64,000 nucleotides of DNA from Roseiarcus sp963761435 (GCA_963761435.1 CAVXHJ010000025.1:104791-168790), one strand, 5' to 3'. Shown: positions 35,667 through 44,601, counted from the first letter of the stretch. Notes: a model not told the origin generated them from the letters alone. Numbers and translations: made by a program.

Positions 35667-36140
35667 ATGGATACGACCGATCGTCCGCCGCTGCCGCCCT
35701 TCACGCCGGAAACGGCGAGGCAAAAGGTCCGTCTCGCAGAGGACGCCTGGAACAGCCGCGATCCGGCGCGGGTGTCGTTGGCCTATACGGTCGACAGCAA
35801 ATGGCGCAATCGCGTCGAGTTCATCGACGGCCGGGAGGCCATCCGCGCGTTCCTGACGCGCAAATGGAGCAAAGAGCTCGACTATCGGCTCATCAAGGAG
35901 CTGTGGGGGTTTCGCGAGAATCGCATGGCGGTGCGGTTTGCCTACGAATGGCATGACGACAGCGGTCACTGGTTCCGCTCTTATGGCAACGAGCTCTGGG
36001 AATTCGACGAGCACGGCCTCATGCGCCGGCGTATCGCCAGCATCAACGACCTGCCGATCGCCGAAACAGACCGGAAGTATTTCTGGCCCCTTGGCAGGCG
36101 TCCCGATGACCATTCTGGGCTGACCGAGTTGGGGCTTTGA
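35667..36140 (+). CDS. DUF1348 family (SnoaL/NTF2-like) protein
   Basis: A 157-residue DUF1348 protein of the NTF2-like fold. ETARQKVRLAEDAWNSRDPA at about 15-34, FLTRKWSKELDYRLIKELW, and YEWHDDSGHWFRSYGNELWE at about 93-112 are the family blocks. ATG 35667 is chosen; a TTG two codons upstream is open. It stands alone between the phasin terminator and the repeat region. The function is unknown; relatives are annotated as nuclear transport factor 2-like and bind small hydrophobic ligands. Confidence 0.9.
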   Translation: MDTTDRPPLPPFTPETARQKVRLAEDAWNSRDPARVSLAYTVDSKWRNRVEFIDGREAIRAFLTRKWSKELDYRLIKELWGFRENRMAVRFAYEWHDDSGHWFRSYGNELWEFDEHGLMRRRIASINDLPIAETDRKYFWPLGRRPDDHSGLTELGL

Positions 36141-36239
36141 GATCGCCCGCGCGCTAAGGCAAGTTGCAATTTTCTCTCGCGCGTCATGGCCGGGGACTCC
36201 ACGGGCGCGGCCGGTCAAGCCGCCGGCGAGCGCGCCGGC

Positions 36240-37151
36240 TTTTGGCTCTTATGGCGTTATGTGTTGGTCGACCGGTTTGCTGTTCGTTCGTCGAACCCTT
36301 GCCGTCATGGCCGGGCTTGTCCCGGCCATCCACGCCGGGCCGCCGCAAGAACGAGTCCCGCCTCGGCGCGACCGGCAGGAAGGCGGACGGTCGCAAGGCT
36401 TTTCGCGCTTGCCTGCGTCGATGCGCTGGGCCTTCGGGGATGGCCGGGACAAGCCCGGCCATGACGCCTTGATGGCGCCGTCCGCCACCTCCGCCATGCT
36501 CCCGATTCCTTCCCCACAACAGCCAACGCGATAAGAGCGCGAATTTTGGCTCTTATGGCGTTATCTGTTGGTCGACCGGTTTGCTGTTCGTTCGTCGAAC
36601 CCTTGCCGTCATGGCCGGGCTTGTCCCGGCCATCCACGCCGGGCCGCCGCAAGAACGAGTCCCGCCTCGGCGCGACCGGCAGGAAGGCGGACGGTCGCAA
36701 GGCTTTTCGCGCTTGCCTGCGTCGATGCGCTGGGCCTTCGTGGATGGCCGGGACAAGCCCGGCCATGACGCCTTGATGGCGCCGTCCGCCACCTCCGCCA
36801 TGCTCCCGATTCCTTCCCCACAACAGCCAACGCGATAAGAGCGCGAATTTTGGCTCTTATGGCGTTATCTGTTGGTCGACCGGTTTGCTGTTCGTTCGTC
36901 GAACCCTTGCCGTCATGGCCGGGCTTGTCCCGGCCATCCACGCCGGGCCGCCGCAAGAACGAGTCCCGCCTCGGCGCGACCGGCAGGAAGGCGGACGGTC
37001 GCAAGGCTTTTCGCGCTTGCCTGCGTAGATGCGCTGGGCCTTCGTGGATGGCCGGGACAAGCCCGGCCATGACGCCTTGATGGCGCCGTCCGCCACCTCC
37101 GCCATGCTCCCGATTCCTTCCCCACAACAGCCAACGCGATAAGAGCGCGAC
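36240..37151. repeat. Three tandem 304-bp units with long inverted arms
   Basis: Units at 36240-36543, 36544-36847 and 36848-37151 differ by only a few bases (unit 1 has GTTATGTG and CTTCGGGG where the others have GTTATCTG and CTTCGTGG). Each unit holds a 32-bp inverted repeat about 100 bp apart (unit 2: 36607-36638 with 36739-36770, CGTCATGGCCGGGCTTGTCC at the left arm), perfect in units 2 and 3. These arms are the dispersed GTCATGGCCGGG-type palindrome of alphaproteobacteria. Open frames across the units on both strands repeat with the DNA and are not taken as genes. Confidence 0.92.
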
Positions 37152-37255
37152 TTTTTCTTGCGATTATCAGAAACCACGGATAGAGTGGTCCTGTCGCCGA
37201 ACGCGCCGCCTCGGGAAGCGGCGCCGGAGAAAGCGGGTTTTTGCCCCGGATCGTC

Positions 37256-37383
37256 GTAACCCATTGAAAAGGCCCAATTCGCGGAAGGGTTTTCCTTTGA
37301 TACCTTTCCGGTTTCCTTTGCCCCGCTTCCGGTTTCCTTTGCTGGGCTTCCCGGAGTCTTTGCTGGGCTTCCTCCGGGCTTGC
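37256..37383 (-). other. Second heptad-repeat frame ending in FQWVT
   Basis: On the minus strand the sequence reads heptads EAQQRL, EAQQRK, EAGQRK, then PRIGPFQWVT, encoded by four 21-bp units at about 37291-37375 (core CCTTTGCnnnGCTTCCGGTTT). The DNA GTAACCCATTGAAAA at 37257-37271 is identical to the one beside the repeats at 10811-10825. The frame continues past FQWVT toward the 304-bp repeats. No start codon is evident. It is the same design as at 10750-10955, in unrelated surroundings. Confidence 0.4.
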
Positions 37384-37400
37384 GAGGCGCGAGCGTTCGA

Positions 37401-37540
37401 GGGCGTTCGGAAGAACGCCCGTCTTCGACGGGCTATGGGGCGTTCGGAAGAACGCCCGTCTTCGACGGGCTATGGCGACGAAGCAATCCAGGGGAACGCA
37501 ACGCCCCGACGTTCTCTGGATTGCGTCGGCTCACGCTCGC
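37401..37540 (+). repeat. 37-bp tandem duplication and dispersed repeat copy 2
   Basis: 37401-37437 is repeated exactly at 37438-37474; each unit holds hairpins GGGCGTTC-GGAA-GAACGCCC and CCCGTC-TTC-GACGGG. From 37438 to 37540 the sequence is the inverse copy of 21667-21769. The whole 36141-37577 stretch contains only such repeats and no gene I can support. Confidence 0.85.
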
Positions 37541-37577
37541 AATTGACGGCGTTGTTTCGTTCGAGCGCGGAGCCGCT

Positions 37578-39092
37578 CTACGCGAGGGCGAGGCGGATCA
37601 TCTGGTAGGAATGGCGCGGGAGCTTCGCGGTCAGGCGCCCGTCCTTGACCTTCGCGTCCGATCCCGCTTTGGGCGCGACGTTCATTGGCTTCTTGAGCGT
37701 GTTCACCGCTTCGAGGTTGGCGTTGGTCATCACCTGATGGTCGATAATCCTCGCGGCGCCGAATCCCTGCAGGTCGACGTCGAGGTCGAGCGTTTCGGCG
37801 CCGTGCCGGTTGACGGCGAAGAAGGTCAGTGTCTTGCCCGCCTCGTCGTGGACGCCGGAGATGTCGAGATAGGGCACGTTGTCGGCGACCTCGGAATCAT
37901 AGCCGGGCGACCTGACGCTGAGCTGAAGGGCTTCGCCGCGTCCGTAAACGGAGGCGAAGAAATAGGGATAGAAGATGGTCTGCCGCCACGCCGCGCCGCC
38001 GGGCTCGGTCATGATCGGCGCGATGACGTTCACCAGTTGCGCGATGCAGGCTATCTTCACCACGTCGGAGCGACGAATGAAGGTGTTGAGGATCAAGCCG
38101 ACCTGGAGCGCGTCCTCGAAATTATAGATGTCCTCGAGCAGGCGGGGCGCATGCGGCCAGCCTTTGGCGCCGCCGAGGATCTCACGATCTTGCACGTTGG
38201 AATGATACCAGACGTTCCATTCGTCGAATGAGATCGTCACCCGCTTGTGGCTGCGTTTTTGCGCGCGGACGAATTCGATCGTCGAGGCGATGGCGTTGAT
38301 ATAGGCGTCGAGCTTGGCGTTGAGGGCGAGGTACTCGGCGGTGTTTTTGGCGCGATTGGCGAAATACATGTGCAGCGAAATGTGGTCGACCGCATCGTAG
38401 GTATGCTCGAGGACGATCCGCTCCCACTCGGGATAGGTCTTCATGTCGGAATTCGACGAGCCGCAGACGATGAGCTCGAGCGACTTGTCGAAGGCGCGGA
38501 GCGTCTTCGCCACCTCGTTGGCGAGGCGGCCATATTCGTCGGCGGTCTTGTGGCCGACCTGCCACGGCCCGTCCATCTCGTTGCCGAGACACCAGTGCTT
38601 GACCGCGAACGGCTCGGCGCGGCCGTGCTTCTTGCGCAGGTCGCCCCAGGCGCTGCCGGTCGGGCCGTTGACATATTCGACGAAATTGCGCGCCTGATCG
38701 AGGCCGCGCGAGCCGAGATTGATCGCGAGCATCATCTCCGTATCGGAGGCTTCGCACCACTTGGCGAACTCGTGCACGCCGACCGCGTTGGACTCGGATG
38801 TATGCCAGGCGAGGTCAAGGCGCGTCGGCCGATCCTTGCGCGGACCGACCCCGTCCTCCCAATTATAGGCCGAAACGAAATTGCCGCCGGGATAGCGCAC
38901 GATCGGAACCTTCAGTTCCCGAACCAGATCGATGACGTCCTTCCGCATGCCGTTGGTGTCGGCGCTTTTGTGATCGGGCTCGTAGATGCCGGTATAGATC
39001 GCCCGCCCCAGGTGCTCGAGAAACGCGCCGTAAAGCCGGTCGTCGATTTTCGCGATTCCATAGTCTCGATTGGCGGTGACCGACGCGCGCAT
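37578..39092 (-). CDS. Alpha-N-arabinofuranosidase, GH51
   Basis: A 504-residue GH51 exo-alpha-L-arabinofuranosidase. The acid/base Glu is in HWCLGNEMDGPWQVGHK at about residue 180, and the nucleophile Glu in VTISFDEWNVWYHS at about 298. LVRELKVPIVRYPGGNFVSA at about 58 is the family N-terminal block. There is no signal peptide, so it works on imported arabino-oligosaccharides in the cytoplasm. MRASVTANRDYG is the start, with a GGAGGGAAC ribosome site; the open frame goes back to 39257 without similarity. It is divergent from the first sugar ABC operon. A palindromic operator candidate lies 26 bp upstream. Confidence 0.93.
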   Translation of the reverse strand: MRASVTANRDYGIAKIDDRLYGAFLEHLGRAIYTGIYEPDHKSADTNGMRKDVIDLVRELKVPIVRYPGGNFVSAYNWEDGVGPRKDRPTRLDLAWHTSESNAVGVHEFAKWCEASDTEMMLAINLGSRGLDQARNFVEYVNGPTGSAWGDLRKKHGRAEPFAVKHWCLGNEMDGPWQVGHKTADEYGRLANEVAKTLRAFDKSLELIVCGSSNSDMKTYPEWERIVLEHTYDAVDHISLHMYFANRAKNTAEYLALNAKLDAYINAIASTIEFVRAQKRSHKRVTISFDEWNVWYHSNVQDREILGGAKGWPHAPRLLEDIYNFEDALQVGLILNTFIRRSDVVKIACIAQLVNVIAPIMTEPGGAAWRQTIFYPYFFASVYGRGEALQLSVRSPGYDSEVADNVPYLDISGVHDEAGKTLTFFAVNRHGAETLDLDVDLQGFGAARIIDHQVMTNANLEAVNTLKKPMNVAPKAGSDAKVKDGRLTAKLPRHSYQMIRLALA

Positions 39093-39117
39093 GTTCCCTC
39101 CACTTAATATCAAGAAG

Positions 39118-39154
39118 TCCGATATATAGGACCCGCTTCGGCGCGGCGCGTCAA
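39118..39154 (-). promoter_or_regulatory. Promoter with overlapping palindromic operator for GH51 gene
   Basis: TCCGATATATAGGA (39118-39131) is a near-perfect dyad, TCC-N-ATATAT-N-GGA. On the minus strand TTGACG (39154-39149) is a possible -35, 17-20 bp before TCCTATATAT (-10 region). The operator would cover the -10. A similar dyad, TCCGATATTTGGA, lies at 44642-44654 beside the ArsR-type regulator. The gap 39093-39410 otherwise holds only the opposite promoter. Confidence 0.5.
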
Positions 39155-39280
39155 GCGGTGGCTCCAAGCGGTGCGAGGCGTTCTTTTGCCACGGAAATAC
39201 TGGAAGATCGGCGGGTCGGACGATCCTTCGCGGCTCCGGCGCGAGCGGCCTCGTCACAGTTCAGTATCAAATTCGCCGAT

Positions 39281-39294
39281 TGAAAGCGCTTGGC
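39281..39294. promoter_or_regulatory. LacI-type operator candidate before sugar ABC operon 1
   Basis: TGAAAGCGCTTGGC contains AAGCGCTT, a perfect dyad with the central CG typical of LacI-family operators (consensus TGAAAGCGCTTTCA-like). It is about 117 bp before the binding-protein ATG. The LacI regulator at 50592-51683 is the obvious candidate to bind. Confidence 0.5.
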
Positions 39295-39410
39295 GCCTCG
39301 CGTTTTCCTCGCTACCATCCTTGGTCAAGGCTTTCCGAAGGCGCAATCTATGGAACCGCGCGCCTTGAACTTGTGGGAAGCCGCCAGGTCAATTTTGGGA
39401 GGAAGTCGAG

Positions 39411-40682
39411 ATGATCCGCAAAGTCTTGTACGCGACCCTGGCCACCGCGGCGCTGGCGGTCGGCGCGGCGCGAGCCGAGGAAACCATCGTCTGGTGGGAC
39501 TTCCTGAGCGGCGGCGACGGCGTCCGCATGAAATCGATGCTGGACGAATTCAACAAGGAGCATGCCGGCAAGGTCAAGATCGACGCGACGACCTCGGAGT
39601 GGGGCATTCCGTTCTACACCAAGGTGCAGACGGCCGCGGCGACTGGGCAGGGCCCCGATATCATGACCTATCATGAATCGCGCATGCCGCTCGGCGTCTC
39701 GGAGGGCGTGCTGAGCGAACTCAAGCCCGACGAACTCGCCGCAGCGGGCATAAAGGCGAGCGACTTCAGCCCCGCCAACTGGAAGGCGGCCCAAGGTCCG
39801 GACGGCAAGCAATATGCAGTACCGCTCGATATCCATTCGATCATTCTCTATTACAACAAAGACATGCTCAAGAAGGCAGGCCTGCTCGGCGACGACGGCA
39901 AGCCGAAGGGCCTCGACGGGGTCAACAATTTCAACGCCGCGCTCGCCAAACTGACGGGCAACGGCGTAACCGGCCTTTCGGTGCCGAACGACGGGGGCTC
40001 GGGCTGGCGCATTTTCTACACCCTGCTTAACCAGCAGGGCGGAGAGTTCCTGAAGGACGGCAAGTTCCTTGACGGCGACAACCTCGCAAAGGCCGAGACC
40101 GCGCTCGCCGAGATGCAGAGCTGGACGAAGAACAAGTGGGCGCCGACGAACACCGAATATCCCGCTTCGATCGCCCTCTTCACCTCAGGCAAAGCAGCGA
40201 TGCACATCAACGGCGTCTGGGAGGTCCCGACCATGGTGGACCTCGCCAAGAAGGGGCAGCTGTTCGACTGGGGCGCGATCCAGATTCCAGTCCTCTACTC
40301 CCAGCCGGCGACTTGGGCGGACTCGCACTCCTTCGCGATCCCGGACCGCAAGGGCAACCCGCTCAGCCCCGAGAAGCGCAAGCTCGTGCTCGACACCATC
40401 CACTGGTTCAATCAGCATTCGCTCGAATGGGCGGGCGGCGGGCACGTCCCAGCGTACCTGCCAGTGCAGGATAGCGCGGAATTCAAGGCGCTGAAGCCGA
40501 ACTCCGACTACGCCTCCCTTGCCAAGACCGCGGTCTTCGATCCGGTCTCAATTTATGCTGGCGTTGCTTCGCCGGTCTATGACGCCGCGGGCAATTATAT
40601 GATCCCTGCTCTGAACGGCGAAATCACGCCGGCCGACGCCGCAAAGAAGATCCGCGACGACCTGCAAGCGCTGGCCAAATGA
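39411..40682 (+). CDS. Sugar ABC transporter substrate-binding protein (CUT1), operon 1
   Basis: A 423-residue extracellular solute-binding protein family 1. The signal peptide MIRKVLYATLATAALAVGAA is cut near ARA-EE. IVWWDFLSGGDGVRMKSMLD, GQGPDIMTYHESRMPL and IALFTSGKAAMHINGVWEVP are typical of family 1 oligosaccharide binders. A GGGAGGAAG ribosome site lies before the ATG. It is the first gene of an operon with two permeases and an ATPase, divergent from GH51, so the ligand is probably an arabino-oligosaccharide. A 14-bp perfect hairpin follows the stop. Confidence 0.92.
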   Translation: MIRKVLYATLATAALAVGAARAEETIVWWDFLSGGDGVRMKSMLDEFNKEHAGKVKIDATTSEWGIPFYTKVQTAAATGQGPDIMTYHESRMPLGVSEGVLSELKPDELAAAGIKASDFSPANWKAAQGPDGKQYAVPLDIHSIILYYNKDMLKKAGLLGDDGKPKGLDGVNNFNAALAKLTGNGVTGLSVPNDGGSGWRIFYTLLNQQGGEFLKDGKFLDGDNLAKAETALAEMQSWTKNKWAPTNTEYPASIALFTSGKAAMHINGVWEVPTMVDLAKKGQLFDWGAIQIPVLYSQPATWADSHSFAIPDRKGNPLSPEKRKLVLDTIHWFNQHSLEWAGGGHVPAYLPVQDSAEFKALKPNSDYASLAKTAVFDPVSIYAGVASPVYDAAGNYMIPALNGEITPADAAKKIRDDLQALAK

Positions 40683-40704
40683 TTCCGTGATCCGTTCTGC
40701 GGCT

Positions 40705-40737
40705 CGCTCCGGCCGGGCTTGGCGCCCGGCCGGAGCG
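40705..40737 (+). terminator. Strong intercistronic hairpin after binding-protein gene
   Basis: A 14-bp perfect stem CGCTCCGGCCGGGC / GCCCGGCCGGAGCG with loop TTGGC, 22 bp after the binding-protein stop and 29 bp before the permease ATG. There is no T-run, so it is better read as an mRNA-stabilising or attenuating hairpin that keeps the binding protein in excess over the permeases. Confidence 0.7.
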
Positions 40738-40766
40738 GGTCGCGGAGTTCGAGGCTTCCCGCCGCG

Positions 40767-41642
40767 ATGATCAAAAGCTCGCGCAGCGATTCTCTGACGG
40801 CCGCCGTTCTGATGGCGCCGTTCGTCGTCTTCTACGCGATATTCTTCGTCTATCCGACCATCAAGATGGTCGAGCTCAGCTTCACCAACGCGCCGCTGAT
40901 CGGGCCGGGCAAGTGGGTGGGGCTCGACAATTATTTCCGACTCGCTTCCGACCGGCTGTTTTCGACGGCGGTCTGGAACACGATCTACTTCGTGGTGCTG
41001 TCCGTGCCGACCGGGACCCTGCTCGCGCTCCTCATCGCCCTCGGCGTAACCCGCCTCAAGGGCTGGCTCCAGAGCCTCGTCCTGGCGGCGTTTTTTCTGC
41101 CTTACATCCTGCCGGTCTCGGTCGTAATCCGGTTATGGGGCTGGATGTTCGACAAGGACTTCGGCGTGGCGCAGTACCTTATTGCGCCTTTGAACGACGG
41201 GCAGCGTATCTCGGTGTTTCGGACGGTTCCGCTGTTCATGCCGGCGGTCGCCTCCATCACCGTCTGGTGGTGTTTGGGGTTCAGCCTGCTCCTGTTCGTG
41301 GCGGGCCTCAGGAACATTTCGACTGAAATCTATGAGGCAGCCGAACTCGACGGCGCCGACCGCTGGGACCAGTTCCGGCGCATCACCTGGCCCCTCATCT
41401 GGCCCATCACAGTGCTCGTTTTTACCATCCAGTTCATCCTGCAGCTCAAGATCTTCGATCAAGTCTATCTGCTCTCCTCCAGGCCCGACGCCAATATGGT
41501 CTTGGTCTACTATGTCTTCAGAGAAGCCTTCCAGCTGAACCGGGGCGGCCTTGGCGCCGCCGCCGCGGTGGTGCTTTTCGTGGTGATCGCGGTCCTTTCG
41601 GTGCTGCAGTTTCAGCTGCTGCGAGCGCGAGGGCAGAGATGA
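40767..41642 (+). CDS. Sugar ABC transporter permease (CUT1), operon 1, first subunit
   Basis: A 291-residue membrane protein with six predicted segments. The EAA loop that contacts the ATPase is EAAELDGADRWDQFRRITWP at about residue 190. LMAPFVVFYAIFFVYPTIKM is the N-terminal segment. MIKSSRSDSL is chosen; 16 open codons upstream overlap the hairpin region. It overlaps the next permease by 4 bp. Confidence 0.92.
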   Translation: MIKSSRSDSLTAAVLMAPFVVFYAIFFVYPTIKMVELSFTNAPLIGPGKWVGLDNYFRLASDRLFSTAVWNTIYFVVLSVPTGTLLALLIALGVTRLKGWLQSLVLAAFFLPYILPVSVVIRLWGWMFDKDFGVAQYLIAPLNDGQRISVFRTVPLFMPAVASITVWWCLGFSLLLFVAGLRNISTEIYEAAELDGADRWDQFRRITWPLIWPITVLVFTIQFILQLKIFDQVYLLSSRPDANMVLVYYVFREAFQLNRGGLGAAAAVVLFVVIAVLSVLQFQLLRARGQR

Positions 41643-42529
41643 GCGCTTCCGTGGAGACCGTCGATCTCCTTTCGCCGCCAACCGCGCGTCGGCTCGCGCG
41701 GATGAAACAGCTCGACGCAGTCGGGCTCGTCATCACCTTGGCGACCCTGGTCGGCGCAGTCATATGGGCGTTCCCGCTCTATTGGGGGCTGATTACGACT
41801 TTCAAGCACGAGTACGAGATCGTGCGGCCCGGGGTGCAGTTGTGGCCGGAGCACTTTACCCTGGAGAATTACGTCCACGTCCTGCTGCAGACGAAGATCG
41901 GGTTCTGGTACGTCAATTCGCTAATCACTTCGGCGGCGGTCACGGTGCTCGTGGTGATAATGGCGGCGGGCGCCGGCTACGCGATCTCCCAGCTCAACTT
42001 CCCGGGCCGGCGGCTCTTCTGGTGGATGATCCTCGCTAGTTTCATGGTGCCCATTACAGGGCTGATCGTCACCCATTTCATCGTCGTGAGCCAGCTCGGC
42101 CTCATCAACACGCTGGCGGGCGTCGTGGGACCGCAGCTGATCGCGCCGGTCACGATCATCATCTACAAGCAGTTCTTTGATTCGGTGCCGAAGGATTTCC
42201 GCGAGGCGGCCGCGATCGACGGCGCGAGCGAGCTCCAGATCTTTTTCCGCATCTACCTGCCGATGAACTGGGGCGTCACCACCGCGCTCGCGATCATCAC
42301 CTTCATCGGCGCCTGGAACCAGTTTCTGTGGCCGTTCCTCGCCGTGAGCTCCGAGGACAAGATGAACATCACCGTCGGCATAACGCAGGTGCATGACGCC
42401 TTCGGCGTCTCCTACGGACGCGACCTCGCTGTCGCGATGCTCGCCGCGATGCCGGTCGCCGTCATCTATCTAATCTTCCAGCGGCGGGTGACACAGGCGA
42501 TCATGCTGTCGGCGGGGATCAAGGGGTGA
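41639..42529 (+). CDS. Carbohydrate ABC transporter permease (CUT1), operon 1, second subunit
   Basis: A 296-residue MalG-type permease. The EAA loop is FREAAAIDGASELQIFFRIY at about residue 187; the first segment is VGLVITLATLVGAVIWAFPL. It starts on ATGA with the first permease and overlaps the ATPase gene start by 4 bp (GTGA). It pairs with the preceding subunit to form the pore. Confidence 0.93.
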   Translation: MSASVETVDLLSPPTARRLARMKQLDAVGLVITLATLVGAVIWAFPLYWGLITTFKHEYEIVRPGVQLWPEHFTLENYVHVLLQTKIGFWYVNSLITSAAVTVLVVIMAAGAGYAISQLNFPGRRLFWWMILASFMVPITGLIVTHFIVVSQLGLINTLAGVVGPQLIAPVTIIIYKQFFDSVPKDFREAAAIDGASELQIFFRIYLPMNWGVTTALAIITFIGAWNQFLWPFLAVSSEDKMNITVGITQVHDAFGVSYGRDLAVAMLAAMPVAVIYLIFQRRVTQAIMLSAGIKG

Positions 42530-43639
42530 GCGCCGAGGGGGCAAGAAACGGGAGCGCCGCCGCGCCGCATGTCGAGCTCAGGCGGGTGACCAAGCGCTAT
42601 GGCTCGGTCACCGCAATCAGCGACCTGAGCCTGACAGTCGACAAGGGCTCGTTCACCGCGTTGCTCGGCCCGTCGGGCTGCGGCAAGTCGACGCTGCTCA
42701 GGATGATCGCCGGCCTTGAGCCGATCACCGGCGGGCAATGCTTCATCGACAATCTCGACGTAACCGACGTTCCCCCGGCCCAGCGGCGCATCGCCATGGT
42801 GTTCCAGTCCTACGCGCTCTATCCGCACATGACGGTCAGACAGAACATCGCCTTCTCGCTCTCCGTGGCCGGCCAGCCGAGAAAAGTTCAAAACGAGCGC
42901 GCGCTCGAAGTCGCCCGCATCCTGCAGCTCGAGTCCTTACCTCGATCGCCGGCCGGCCGAGCTTTCCGGCGGCCAGCGCCAGCGGGTCGCGATCGGCCGG
43001 GCGCTCGTGCGCAAACCCGAGGTCTTCCTGTTCGACGAGCCGCTGTCCAATCTCGACGCCAAGCTCAGGGTGCAGATGCGCCTCGAGCTGGCCAAGCTCC
43101 ACGCCGATCTTGGCACGACGATGATCTATGTCACGCACGACCAGACGGAAGCGATGACACTCGCCGATAGGATCGTCGTTCTCGACAGGGGAACCATCTC
43201 GCAGGTCGGCTCGCCGCTCGAGCTTTACAACACGCCGGCGAACAAGTTCGTCGCCGCGTTCATCGGTTCGCCAGCCATGAATTTCTTCGCCGTCGATATC
43301 GCCGCGACGAACGGCCGCACGGCGCGCGTGATCCTCCCCGGCGGCCGGCCGGCTGATATCGGCATAAAGTCGAGCGGGGACGCGATCTCGGCTGAACTCG
43401 GCGTAAGGCCGGAGCATCTGAACCTGGTCGATCCCAAGGATCAGGACGCAGCCTTGGTCGGCGCGATCGCGATCATCGAGCATCTCGGCAATTCGACCAT
43501 CCTCTACGTCGATACGCCAGCGGGGCAACTGATTGTCCAGGGTGAGGGCAACCTGGATGCGAAATCAGGTCAGAGCGTGGGCCTTCGCCTCAACCAGAGC
43601 CAGGCGCATCTGTTCGGCGCGACCGGAGCGACGCTCTGA
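42526..43639 (+). pseudogene. UgpC/MalK-type ABC ATPase, frame broken
   Basis: The energy-coupling subunit for CUT1 importers, about 370 residues. Walker A LLGPSGCGKSTLLRMIAGLE is in the first frame. One extra base near 42938 shifts the frame just before the signature LSGGQRQRVAIGRALVRKPE. Walker B VFLFDEPLSNLDAKLRVQMR, the H-loop YVTHDQTEAMTLADRI and the MalK-like C-terminal TOBE part then continue to 43639. The start is a GTG overlapping the permease stop. It is the only CUT1 ATPase in the window, so it would have to power the second importer too. If the frameshift is real, both importers depend on another ATPase. Confidence 0.88.
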
Positions 43640-43671
43640 TCCGCGCGATAACGACAGCGTCCTTGGATCGT

Positions 43672-44601
43672 TCAGGTCTCGGTCATGAGTCTGAGCACGA
43701 TGTCCTGATCGTAGTTGCCGAACCCGCGGCCGAAGATGTTGACCCCGCCGGGATGGCGCGCGTCCGGCTTGACCTCGATCCGGAGCCGAATCGAATGATG
43801 GGCGGATATGTCGAGGTCCTTGGGCGTCAGCGACGAGATTTTGACACCGTCGACGAACGCGCCATCGGGCGTGACCCGCCAGCTCTTCAGCATGCCGTAT
43901 TGGCTGCCCTTGAGCTTCCACCAGTCGGGCGTATAGCGCCCGCGCTGATCGCCGAAATCGCCGGGGCTGGTCCAGACGCCGAGCTCGCGGCCGTTGACGG
44001 CGACGGTGATGTCGGATGGCCAGTCGGACGCGGTTCCGGGCACTTCGGACGAAAGCTCGAGCGAGAATTCGAGCGCGGTGACCGCCCTGCCGACCAGCCG
44101 GGCATTGTTGGGAAACTGATATTCGACGAAGCCGCGGGTGAACCACATGAGCCCTGCATTCATCCGGTCGGGATCGAGGAACGTCCCCGGCACATCGAGG
44201 AGCCCGATGATTCCCTGCGGCGAGCACAGGCCGCAGGGAGCGCTCACTTCGCAGCTCGTATAGAGCCCGATCGGCATCGCGACCTCGATGGCGTTGGCGT
44301 TGACGCCGCTCAAGTCGTCGCGGAACATCACCAAGACCTCGTCGAAGGTAGAGAAGCAGAGCTTCTGGTTGCCTTTCCGCCCCTTCTGCGTCTCCGTTCG
44401 AATGAGGCCGGCGCCGGCGAGAATTTGGAGATTGGACGAGACGGTCGATTGAGGGAGGTTGAGCGCGTCCGCGATCTCGTTGACATTGACGCCCGGGCGC
44501 CGATGCAGCAGCCGCAAGATTCGCGCCCGCGCAGGCGAAGCCAGTCCTCGAAGCACGTCCGGCCGCTCCGCAGGGTCGATCACCAGGAAATTGCGCGACA
44601 T
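43672..44601 (-). CDS. ArsR-type regulator with large C-terminal sensing domain
   Basis: A 309-residue protein. Residues about 8-85 form an ArsR-like winged helix (LRGLASPARARILRLLHRRP, then NEIADALNLPQSTVSSNLQI). The remaining 220 residues are not in usual ArsR proteins. They hold CEVSAPCGLCSPQG (Cys-x5-Cys-x2-Cys) near 125 and a beta-rich stretch (VEYQFPNNARL, VAVNGRELGVWTSPGDFGD) that resembles jelly-roll sugar-binding domains. It may sense a sugar directly. It lies between the importer operon and the GH2 gene, is divergent from GH2, and has the operator candidate 44642-44654 upstream. MSRNFLVIDPAERPD is the start, with GGCGGAGA before it. Confidence 0.8.
   Translation of the reverse strand: MSRNFLVIDPAERPDVLRGLASPARARILRLLHRRPGVNVNEIADALNLPQSTVSSNLQILAGAGLIRTETQKGRKGNQKLCFSTFDEVLVMFRDDLSGVNANAIEVAMPIGLYTSCEVSAPCGLCSPQGIIGLLDVPGTFLDPDRMNAGLMWFTRGFVEYQFPNNARLVGRAVTALEFSLELSSEVPGTASDWPSDITVAVNGRELGVWTSPGDFGDQRGRYTPDWWKLKGSQYGMLKSWRVTPDGAFVDGVKISSLTPKDLDISAHHSIRLRIEVKPDARHPGGVNIFGRGFGNYDQDIVLRLMTET

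Noticed and set aside
36184..37134. Repeated open frames of about 170 residues on both strands in the 304-bp units
   Set aside because: They repeat exactly with the DNA, have no protein-family likeness and arise from G+C-rich palindromes.
36240..37151. CRISPR array
   Set aside because: The repeat unit is 304 bp with no short repeats and variable spacers, and no cas genes are in the window.
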